Positions 1 to 7,072 of a DNA stretch of 10,032 bases are shown here, in pieces. This stretch comes from Irineochytrium annulatum (Eukaryota > Chytridiomycota > Chytridiomycetes > Chytridiales > Chytridiaceae). The notes under the pieces are model-generated. The model was not told where the DNA came from and did not search any database. It saw only the letters and a program-made list of their open reading frames with translations. Location of the stretch: NCBI GenBank assembly GCA_027600665.1, contig JADGJL010001117.1, positions 1 to 10,032 of the forward strand, in the 5' to 3' direction. A program made the position numbers and the translations under genes. Position 1 is the stretch's first letter. Each line of letters begins with the position of its first letter.

Positions 1-945
1 TCATCCTCCTTCATTCTTCATTTTACACGGATGTTTGTGGGTCGGAGGCACTGTGAACCCGGCTGTGACTTCACAGACATATGCATTCGGTAATGTGGAA
101 GGGCAGAAAAGCTGTGGTAGGAAATGGAGAGGGACGCCAATCTATCAAGCACAAATTCGACTTTAATTAAAAGTGTTCACATGCAAAATCCATGTTGATT
201 TGGTTGTGCTTTTGATGGGAGTTGACTCCAACCATGCTGCTCCCGGCAAGCCGCCGTCCCCAACCCAGCCTCGCAAAAATCTGAGCGCCAGCCTCAAGAA
301 CTCCATGTGCTCACCATTACGAGCAAGGAACTCCAGGAGGGCACGCCGACCAGGAAAGTAGGTTCTCAAACAAAATCCATGAAGCTGTCCACTGCCTCCC
401 GCTTGTCCATCGCTGTTAGAAAGTGGCCTGCGGTGTCACCCGCTGGGCCAGGCACAAGACGAGCAGCCCTCAACCTAGCTCTATCTGTTCCGGTCAGGAG
501 CCGATTTCACCTTTTTTGCGTATTACCTAGGTGTCCTGATAGCTCTGGCTGCGCCGACGCCACATCCGGCCCGGGCACAGTCTTACGTCGTGTTCAACGG
601 GGGCAGGCGCCCGTGTATTCAACACACCTGCGGAGTGCATACTGACCATCACCTCGCTCAGGCTGGTTCAAAGGCTCCAGTTCCAGTGTGAGGGTAGAAG
701 GAATGTCATCTCAACGGAGACAAGGGTCGAGGAGAAGTGAAGCTAACTTTGTTTACAGGGTCAATAGAGTGTTTATTCAAGATCAAGCAAAATGGGCCTC
801 CCAGAGCTGCAGCGCAGAGCACTTGGCCCAACACTGCTGGTCTCCTGGGAGGTTGCCTGTCAAGAATCAAAACAATCAAAGGCATCCGCAACCCCGGCAA
901 TCTGCCTTGTCAGCATGATCAATGAAGAGGTGATTTTCTAACTCA
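1..945. other. Unassigned region, no supported gene
   Basis: I find no recognisable gene, RNA or transposon here. Several short open frames exist on both strands but none has a known motif or a clean intron-exon structure. The most protein-like is a minus-strand frame at 369-163 (68 codons, with a helix-like segment LLEFLARNGEHMEFLRLALR). A second short minus-strand peptide (MDKREAVDSFMDFV, ending in a stop) lies just upstream of it in another frame. These could be remains of an old gene or chance. Base composition is mixed, without obvious tandem repeats. Confidence 0.5.
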
Positions 946-1418
946 TAGTGTTCGCAGCGGATCTGACCTAGTCCAAAATCCGGTCCAATCTGGTCTGAAA
1001 GTTTGGATTCGGATCGCCAATGTCCAAGTCCAAGTCCTATTTCAGTCCGACTCGGATTATCTGACGGATTGGATAATTCAAGTAAGAGTCCATCGGAACG
1101 GTAAGGGGCGCTGGTGTCCAGTCCGTCGGACTTGGATTGGAAGCCTGGGAAGTCCGACGGATCGCTGAAAGGCTTGGAAAAACCATTTTTTCGTCAATTT
1201 TGAGCAAAATCACCCTTTTCAACCATTGCAACCCGGATCTGGTCCGAGTTGGATTGGACTGGATCCTCGCTATTTCCCAGTCCGAAATCTATCGGATCGG
1301 ACTCGCACCGAGGGCTTTTGCAGTCTGACAAATTCACCTCGGATATGGATCATCAAAAATCCAGTATGAGTCTGACGGACTTTAGTGCGAGTCTGATCCT
1401 GTGAAATCCGCTAAAGCA
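946..1418. mobile_element. Foldback/MITE-like repeat element
   Basis: The segment is made of short, degenerate units of the GGATTGGA, GTCCGA and CGGATC type that occur in both orientations, unlike the flanking DNA. The left end reads tagtgttcgcagcggat. The right end (1405-1418) reads aatccgctaaagca, whose reverse complement tgctttagcggatt matches the left end imperfectly, with agcggat identical. The left half carries many units that the right half carries inverted, so the whole can fold back on itself. Near the centre there is a short AT-rich core containing the inverted repeat ATTTTG-AG-CAAAAT (1197-1210). No open frame resembles a transposase, so if mobile it is non-autonomous. A target-site duplication is not clear. 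Exact ends are approximate. The element type is inference; the repeat structure is directly visible. Confidence 0.55.
1122..1161. repeat. Perfect 12-bp inverted repeat (hairpin)
   Basis: TCCGTCGGACTT at 1122-1133 is repeated as its exact reverse complement AAGTCCGACGGA at 1150-1161, separated by 16 nt. It lies inside the foldback-like element and is its longest uninterrupted inverted pair that I found. Confidence 0.85.
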
Positions 1419-1481
1419 TTCATCCTAACGCGCTCTCATAGAGCCAATATCCGTTGGAGAATGTGTTATTATCCTCAGAAC

Positions 1482-1600
1482 TAGTGTTCGCAACAGGACG
1501 GGACGGGACGGTTTTGGGTCGGGATCAAAAAAAAAATGGGTTAGTTTAGGGCAGGATCCAAACCTGGAACCTAACAGTCAGGCGGAATGAGCACTGTGCC
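1482..1600. repeat. Second element end with GGGAC repeats
   Basis: The 11-bp sequence TAGTGTTCGCA at 1482-1492 is identical to the left end of the element at 946-956. It is followed by tandem GGACG/GGGAC units (1496-1511), a TCGGGATC unit, an A-run of 10 and a GGGCAGGATCC unit. This looks like a second, differently composed member of the same repeat family. No matching right end is seen before the copia relic begins, so it may be truncated. The right boundary given is arbitrary. Confidence 0.45.
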
Positions 1601-1619
1601 CGCTACTGTCCAGCCAGGA

Positions 1620-2367
1620 TTGGAATTTTGGTATTTTGTCAAAGGATTTGAGATGAAGGACCTTGGTGAAACCTGTTACTGCCTCCGAATCGAATTCAAA
1701 CATATTAAGGGTGAAGTTTAATATACCAACCCCATTATATTGAGAAACTCTTCCTGAAGTTTTGAGTGGAGAATGCAAAGCCCGCCAGCACACCGTTGAA
1801 TGGGTGGCTTCAACATTGATTATGATAGTTATGGACTGGCCCGCCCTGGAGAGGAATATCAATAAATCAAATCCCTACCTGACAGCAGTTAAAGTATTGC
1901 TGTATCTGGCCAATACGACACAACCCGACATTAGTTTCGCTACAGGTTTGCTGAGCCGAGCGAGCTAGCAATCCCTAGTTGCTTGCATATGGACGCGACG
2001 TAAGAATGCCTATGGTAACGTGATATACTCTTCTTTAAGATAATACTGGATTGGATGTTAGCATAAAACCTGCCGTAGTATTTGAAGATAACAATGCTAC
2101 TATACGTCGGCTTTAACTGGTATTTCTTCATGGAGAAAAAGTTGAACATTTGATGCCCAAATTACACTGCACACAGCAGGACTTCGGCAAGACTATTCAA
2201 ATCGCTAAAATTGATACAGCCTATAACCCTGCAGGCTTGTTTACAAAGAAACTGTCTACCCAGACTCATACGAACCATTATACATCAATTGTGATTCTAC
2301 TAGCGATTGTAAGTCGGTGATGCAGAAGGAATTTCTGGGAGACTCATGGAGTTGGTCTGGAGGGAAG
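1620..2367 (+). mobile_element. Decayed Ty1/copia retrotransposon (pol 3' end)
   Basis: This is the 3' end of a copia-type pol gene, broken by stops and frameshifts. In order on the plus strand: FEMKDLGETCYCLRIEF (from about 1647), the copia reverse-transcriptase tail, which reaches a stop at 1719-1721; then, in another frame, YLTAVKVLLYLANTTQPDISFA (about 1879-1944), the segment linking RT to RNase H; then VFEDNNA (about 2080) from RNase H; then PKLHCTQQDFGK and finally IDTAYNPAGLFTKKLSTQTH (about 2210-2270), the copia C-terminal NPADLFTK-type motif. Only about 110 nt separate the second and third motifs, less than family members have, so an internal deletion is likely. In-frame stops (for example 1965-1967) make it non-functional. 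The integrase, gag and 5' LTR are absent from the window. Confidence 0.9.
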
Positions 2368-2530
2368 TGCTGGATTATCAGCTGTGTGTCGGCGAATTTT
2401 GGACGAGATCGAGAAGTGACCGAGAAATTGAAGGATATATAAAAACACAAATTCCATTACACTCGCCTCCTCATAGCATACTAACTCCACATTCAGAAAC
2501 ATAGGGAACTTCCAGTGGTCAGATTTAACA
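2359..2530 (+). repeat. Probable polypurine tract and 3' LTR
   Basis: About 90 nt beyond the copia LFTK motif is a purine run GGAGGGAAG (2359-2367) immediately followed by TGCTGGATTATCAG, which resembles the TGTTGGATTAT start typical of copia LTRs. A TATA-like run TATATAAAAA lies at 2436-2445, where an LTR promoter would sit. The right end is uncertain: a CA-ending copia LTR could stop near 2508 or 2530. With no 5' LTR in the window the boundaries cannot be confirmed by pairing. Confidence 0.45.
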
Positions 2531-2712
2531 TTTGTCAGGTTTTTTAAGGCCTTTCTTTTGCAAAATGCAGTAGCTGCCCTCGCAACCTGATAACTTTAAA
2601 TAAATGTAAGTGAGGATGGTTGCCAGGAATCAAGACAGAAGAACAACAAGATACACGCTACAGAGGCACAGCAATTGTATAAAGTAGTAACCTACTCCAA
2701 ACCATCCGCCTC
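2531..2712. other. Short intergenic stretch
   Basis: AT-richer sequence between the probable LTR and the minus-strand coding remnant. I see no gene. If the remnant was once a gene, this would be its 3' flank. Confidence 0.4.
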
Positions 2713-3022
2713 CTAAAGGACGCTTTCAGCATCCGAAGCCGTCCCGCCCGCCCGACTCCCGACCTGCAGCTTCTTAAAGTCCTGTTTCATCAGCAGCACA
2801 AGCTGCGTGGTACTCTGCTTCATCTCTCCTTGTACTCCCCGCTAATTTCGCGGACCACTGCCTGCCACTAGTCTGCCGTCCTAATACATGTAGGCCCGCA
2901 GATTTATCGCTGTGACCAGGAGGCTGTTACGCGGATTTTCCAGGCGCGGACGCGGCGGCTTTCACGCCAACAAGCGGTCTGGCCGTGTTGGGCACAACAA
3001 TACCATACCCGGAGGTAGGTGG
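2713..3022 (-). pseudogene. Decayed minus-strand coding remnant, unidentified
   Basis: Reading the minus strand from about 3020 to 2713, each of the three frames holds a protein-like piece in turn. They are VVPNTARPLVGVKAAASAPG, ending in a stop; then ENPRNSLLVTAINLRAYMY (frame change), ending in a stop; then RTAD-stop-WQAVVREISGEYKE (frame change); then MKQSTTQLVLLMKQDFKKLQ (back in the second frame), running to a stop at 2715-2713. The pieces abut with little gap, as expected for one protein interrupted by small indels and stops. The upstream part would run into HEM12 on the opposite strand, so the 5' part is missing. I do not recognise the family. A spliced intact gene is possible because GT and AG dinucleotides occur, but the splice choices I tried met stops or lost the peptides. 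Chance open frames in GC-rich DNA are the other explanation. Confidence 0.4.
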
Positions 3023-3027
3023 GGTTC

Positions 3028-3048
3028 ATGATTCATTTTTGCGAATAA
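3028..3048 (+). promoter_or_regulatory. Possible short upstream ORF before HEM12
   Basis: ATG at 3028 opens a six-codon frame (MIHFCE) ending at TAA 3046-3048, about 100 nt before the HEM12 start. It matters only if the HEM12 transcript begins upstream of 3028, which the sequence does not show. Confidence 0.2.
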
Positions 3049-3149
3049 GTGGTGGCTTGAGGCGTGGCTTGTTGAGGCTTGCATCCTGACACGACTTGAT
3101 CTTCGTCAGAAAACGATCCATCTGCCGCTTGCCGAAACGGTCCATTGCG

Positions 3150-4530
3150 ATGACGACGATCGATACGACCCGTGCCGGCCAGGTCCGCTCCGTCACCGAT
3201 GCTAACGGCGGCCACCCCTCGGGCTCGTCCCCAGCCCGCAAACGGTCCCGGGTCCCTGTCGGCGGCGAATTCCCCGCGCTCACCAATGACCTCATCCTCC
3301 GCGCCGCCCGTGGCCTCCCCGTCGAGCGCGTCCCTGTCTGGATCATGCGCCAGGCCGGCCGATACCTCCCGGAGTTCCGCGAGGCCCGGAAGCGAAACGA
3401 CTTCTTCACGATCTGCCGGACTCCCGAGCTGGCGTGTGAGGTCACGCTGCAGCCGATCGATCGGTACGCGGGCCTGCTGGACGCCTCCATTATCTTTTCG
3501 GACATCTTGGTAATCCCACAGGCCATGGGGCTCGAGGTGCAGATGTTGGAGAAAGTCGGCCCGCACTTCCCGGACCCGTTGAGGTCGCCCGAGGACCTGA
3601 CGAGGCTGACGTTCCCGGTGGATGTGGACGAGGCGCTTGGATACGTGTACGAGGCGATCTCGCTGACGAGGAGGGAGCTGAGAGGTCGGGTGCCCCTGAT
3701 CGGGTTCGTAGGCGCTCCGTGGACGTTGATGGCGTACATGATCGAGGGTGGCGGGTCCAAGACGCTGAGCAAGGCCAAGAGCTGGCTGTTCAGGCATGAG
3801 AAGGAGTCACACAAGCTGCTGCAGATGATTACTGATGTGACCGTCGACTTCCTCATCGGACAAGTCCGGGCTGGAGCTCAGGTTCGTTTCATTTAGGTTA
3901 CTCGTTGTTGTTTACTTGCAAATCCTCATTCAGCTCTGCCAAGTCTTCGACTCGTGGGGCGGCGAGCTCTCCCCTTCCGATTTCGCGACCTTCTCCCTCC
4001 CCTACCTATCCCAGATCGCCACGCGCGTCAAGAAGGGCATCGAGGCCCTCGATATACCGGTCTCAGAGCATGGTGTTCCTATGATCGTCTTCGCACGCGG
4101 TGCGAACCACGCCGTCGAGGCGCTCTCGCATCTTGAATACGACGTCGTTTCGGTCGACTGGTGCATCACACCGCAGAACGCGAAGGCGGCTGCTGGCGGG
4201 AGGGTTACGTTGCAGGGGAACGCGGACCCGAGCGTGTTGTATGCAGAGAAGGATAAGATCAGGAGCGTGGTCAAGGAGATGCTCGAGGGCTTTGGGACGA
4301 CGGAGAGGTACATCGGGAATTTGGGTCATGGCATGTACCCAGGTATGTAATGAACATAACGTTGATGAAGTTTCTAAGGTGATTGCGTTTCGGAATTAGA
4401 CCACGACCCGGAACACTTGAAGGCGTACTTGGAGGCCATTGTAAGCAGTCTTTTTAAAGCCCACGATTTTCCGGCGAGCTTTAACCATTTTGCATAGAGG
4501 GACTTCTCGACGATGGATACCAGCGCGTGA
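3150..4530 (+). CDS. HEM12: Uroporphyrinogen decarboxylase
   Basis: The product removes the four acetate carboxyl groups of uroporphyrinogen III to give coproporphyrinogen III, the fifth step of haem synthesis; the family is cofactor-free, cytosolic and dimeric. Exons are 3150-3881, 3934-4342, 4400-4440 and 4498-4530, with introns of 52, 57 and 57 nt, all GT-AG and all frame-restoring, giving 404 aa. Seen in the protein: [15 protein letters not shown] at 62-76 (signature 1; Arg67 and Arg71 match human Arg37 and Arg41), [12 protein letters not shown] at 116-127 with the catalytic Asp118 (human Asp86), [19 protein letters not shown] at 185-203 (signature 2, Tyr196), and GHGMYPDHDPEH across the exon 2/3 junction with His376 (human His339). 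Family members are about 360-370 aa; the excess is an Arg/Ser/Gly-rich N-terminal extension of about 40 residues. The ATG at 3150 is the first in this frame; no in-frame ATG lies upstream before the frame opens. The last two exons are very small (41 and 33 nt). Only the N-terminus is open to doubt. Confidence 0.96.
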
Positions 4531-4994
4531 CAATCAGGCACGCATTTAAGCTGTGACTCATTCCTTTTGTTTTTGAACCACCTTGGGTCTATTGTCTTGG
4601 AATCCTTGGTCTATATTCGAACCATTGGGTTTAGCACCCACGTTCTTTCAAGTGTCGCTTGCGATAAATAAAACGATTGCTGCTAACGTGAAAGTGGGGT
4701 TTTGTTTTGTCCGATCTGAGCAACATCAAAAAGGGTCTACTCGGTCACGTTATATTATGCTACAGCAAGATACTCTGAAGGTATGCCAAGGGACGTTCAC
4801 CTTCTATGTGGAGAGCCTGCCATGAAGGTGTCTCATTTGACTTTGGCCGTCATTCGATCTTTTCTGCAACAGGGCCCGTTCTCTGTTGGACATCACCGGC
4901 ACTGTAATTGAACGATCATCGCGCGGTCGGGCATCCTCTCCAACCAGCTTTCGTCGCCTCGTCAACTGTTTTCAAATCAGCAAGATCCGCCAGC
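4531..4994 (+). other. HEM12-TMA46 intergenic region
   Basis: This holds the HEM12 3' UTR and the promoter and 5' UTR of the next gene. An AATAAA hexamer at 4667-4672 followed by a T/G-rich run (TTTTGTTTTGT, about 4700) is a plausible polyadenylation site for HEM12. An 80-codon frame at 4583-4825 shows no motif or gene-like features and I leave it out. No TATA box is obvious before TMA46. Confidence 0.55.
4667..4672 (+). promoter_or_regulatory. Candidate polyadenylation signal of HEM12
   Basis: Exact AATAAA 137 nt after the HEM12 stop codon, with a U/G-rich downstream tract about 28 nt later. The spacing fits a eukaryotic cleavage site. Confidence 0.45.
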
Positions 4995-6283
4995 ATGCCG
5001 CCAAAGGCGAGCAAGAAGGCCGTTGAGACCAAGAAGAAGGCCGCGGTCGAAGACAAGACCTTTGGCCTGAAGAACAAGAACAAGTCTTCGAAGGTTGGGT
5101 GAGTATTGCCTTGCTGTAGGGGCCAGGCGTGTTTTGATTCCCCTCGACAGGAAATATGTGCAGCAGGTTCAAAAGCAGGCGGCCGCGATGGGTAACCCAA
5201 AGGACAAGAAGGACGCGGAGGACCGGAAGTCCGCGATTGCTTCTAAGAAGGCCGAGGAGGAGAAGCGGAAGGCCGAGCTGGCCGAACTCTTTAAGCCTGT
5301 CGCGCAGGCTCAAAAGGTCCCCTTCGGCGTCGATCCCAAAACCATCGTCTGCAACTTCTTTAAAGCGGGGACATGTCAGAAGGGCAACAAATGCAAGTTC
5401 TCGCACGATATGGGCGTCGAGCGGAAGGGTACGAAGATCGACCTCTATACAGATAAGCGAGCCGAGGACGGGACGGTGTCGAAGAAGGACGACACGATGG
5501 ATCAGTGGGACCAGTCGAAGCTCGAGGACGTCGTGAATCGGAAGCAGGGGGACAACGCGAACTTGCCCACCGAGATCGTTTGCAAGTTCTTCCTGGAGGC
5601 GATCGATAATAGAAAATACGGGTGGTTTTGGGAGTGTCCGAACGGCGGGTCGCAGTGCAAGTATAGGCATGCGTTGCCACCTGGATACGTGCTGAAGAAG
5701 AAGGAGACGCCGGAGGAACGCAGGGAGAGGGAGGAGAGGGAGAAGGAGAACCAGATTACGTTTGAAGAGTTTTTGGATAAGGAGGTAAGGCTATAAGTCT
5801 TTAATTTTGTGCGTTCTGTGACTCAAACCTTTTCTCTTACAGCGGCATAAGCTCGGACCGAACCTAACACCCATCACGGACGCCTCCTTTGCGGCCTGGA
5901 AGGAGCAGCGGAAGCAACGACAGGCCGAGGAGGAAGCAAAACTCGCCAAGGACAAGTCCGAGGCGTACAAGAAGTACCGGGCGGGCATGAAGTCGGGCAT
6001 GGCCTTCTCCGGGAAGGAGCTGTTTGACTTCAACCCGGAGCTTGCGCGGCAGGACGCCGACGACGAGGACGGCGCGATGGACTTCTACGAGCGAGAGGAT
6101 TCGGACCACGAGGGGGAAGTCAACGATCCGGCGGCGGCGCGAGGACATAGGCGGGAGTATGACGCGGACGAGGATGAGTATTTAGTGCCGGATGCTGGAC
6201 CCAGCAATGGGGGTGTCGTCGTGACGGAGGAGCTATATGGGGAGTTGGAGGGGATTGAGGACGATGATGACGACGAAGAGTAG
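4995..6283 (+). CDS. TMA46: CCCH zinc-finger DRG-binding protein (Tma46/ZC3H15)
   Basis: This is the fungal member of the DFRP1/ZC3H15 family, which binds and stabilises the translational GTPase Rbg1/DRG1 and associates with ribosomes in the cytoplasm. Exons are 4995-5098, 5151-5784 and 5843-6283; introns of 52 and 58 nt are GT-AG and keep frame. The protein is 392 aa (yeast Tma46 345, human ZC3H15 about 426). The N-terminus is Lys-rich and begins MPPKASKKA, with the family segment TFGLKNKNKS at 22-31. A charged helix covers about 52-82. Zinc finger 1 is Cys102-x7-Cys110-x5-Cys116-x3-His120. Zinc finger 2 is the long-spaced type Cys179-x17-Cys197-x6-Cys204-x3-His208, containing KYGWFWECPNGG. 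Next come a Glu/Arg-rich coiled-coil-like stretch (about 225-290), SGKELFDFNPEL at 302-313, and an acidic tail ending DDDDDEE. The start at 4995 gives the family N-terminus; the frame upstream of it is unrelated in character. Confidence 0.95.
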
Positions 6284-6513
6284 GGGGGCGAAGGCTGTAA
6301 AGGGTGATTTTTGATGACGGGCTGTCGTTGCTCTTCACCGTGTAGTATAAGTGAATGTGAGCAGAGAATTAGTAATTGAACAAAGAAGAGAACAAAGAGA
6401 AGAGCGCTGACCTCGTTGATGTTGAGGTCTTTACGAATTACGCCGACTCGCAGAGATGAATCTTATCGACCGGAAATGGAAGGTGGTCAGCCGCCGTGGT
6501 GAAGGCGGAGATA

Positions 6514-6525
6514 CTGACGCGTCAG
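6514..6525. promoter_or_regulatory. Perfect 12-bp palindrome upstream of INO1
   Basis: CTGACGCGTCAG is its own reverse complement. It contains TGACG half-sites facing each other and a central ACGCGT (the MluI cell-cycle-box core in yeast). Which factor, if any, binds it is not shown by the sequence. Confidence 0.4.
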
Positions 6526-6588
6526 GGCGACAAGAGACGGCTACTCCATCGCAGGCGCGCCTCGATGACTGACGACAAGCGTGATGTG

Positions 6589-6613
6589 CCACGTCATCAG
6601 ACGTCATCATTGG
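6589..6613. promoter_or_regulatory. Tandem bZIP/UPR-like sites plus inverted CCAAT
   Basis: ACGTCATCA occurs at 6591-6599 and again at 6601-6609, a 10-bp period or about one helical turn. Read on the minus strand, the first copy extends to TGACGTGG (6596-6589), which equals the XBP1/ATF6 unfolded-protein-response consensus of animals; both copies carry TGACGT, the ATF/CREB core. ATTGG at 6609-6613 is a CCAAT box on the minus strand, directly adjacent. The sites lie about 465-485 bp before the INO1 ATG. Fungal INO1 is linked to the unfolded-protein response in yeast, but a role for these sites is inference. Confidence 0.4.
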
Positions 6614-7072
6614 CGACATCCCCAACTTGGCCCGTTATTTTTTCTGCTCAAGCCGACCGCCACCACGTTGTGAGTAGCGACACCGTCTTGGAGGAGGCTG
6701 GCGATGGGATCGGAGCGGTCGTCAGCCTGGGATGTTGCCGGGGAGTCGGGGATGTTGGGCGTGCGCGTGGTTATGGCCAGGGACGGCGGATGAGGAAAAT
6801 CGACACAAGATGCCATCGACCATGCCGGAGGATTCTTCAGAGACCAAGGAGCTGGCCGGGTGCAGGACTGTGGCCGTGGAGGACGGGGCGGACGGGATAG
6901 GAGGTTCCGGCTGGACATTGCTAACGGCTTTTCCTTCTTCAGCTCCAACACGCTCTACTCGGCCCATAACGCTTACCGCGGAAGGAAGCGTTCAAGCCCG
7001 CCCCCTAAAACACGATAAACGCCTTCCGGTCTCTACCGATAACTTTTCTTGAGAACTCTATCGACTCTATCA

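Larger units (their letters stand above)
6284..7072. other. TMA46-INO1 intergenic region
   Basis: This contains the TMA46 3' UTR and the INO1 promoter and leader. Open frames here on both strands show no recognisable protein and overlap each other, as in GC-rich non-coding DNA. Candidate regulatory motifs are a 12-bp palindrome at 6514-6525 and a tandem ACGTCATCA pair at 6591-6609. The stretch from about 6904 to the INO1 ATG contains no other ATG, so the INO1 leader appears free of upstream ORFs there. No canonical AATAAA is seen after TMA46. Confidence 0.55.

Noticed and set aside
3096..3149. N-terminal extension of HEM12 (Arg/Lys-rich, possibly targeting-peptide-like)
   Set aside because: The frame there begins with TTG, not ATG, so the extension is not expected to be translated in a fungus.
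3026..3856. A 276-codon open frame on the minus strand antisense to HEM12 exon 1, plus a 254-codon one overlapping it
   Set aside because: These mirror the GC-biased codons of the HEM12 exon on the plus strand, show no motif, and the sense frame carries clear uroporphyrinogen decarboxylase signatures.
4908..4994. Extension of TMA46 upstream to an in-frame ATG at 4908
   Set aside because: The added residues are not Lys-rich like the family N-terminus, whereas MPPKASKKA at 4995 is typical.
4972..5670. A 232-codon minus-strand frame antisense to TMA46
   Set aside because: Leu/Arg-rich shadow of the Lys/Glu-rich sense frame; the sense frame has both CCCH fingers and correct introns.
6496..7052. 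Overlapping open frames of 81-134 codons on both strands between TMA46 and INO1
   Set aside because: No motifs, mutual overlap, and the region must hold the INO1 promoter; typical of GC-rich intergenic DNA.
7049..7072. Earlier start for INO1 at 7049
   Set aside because: The codon at 7049 is TTG; the first ATG is at 7073.
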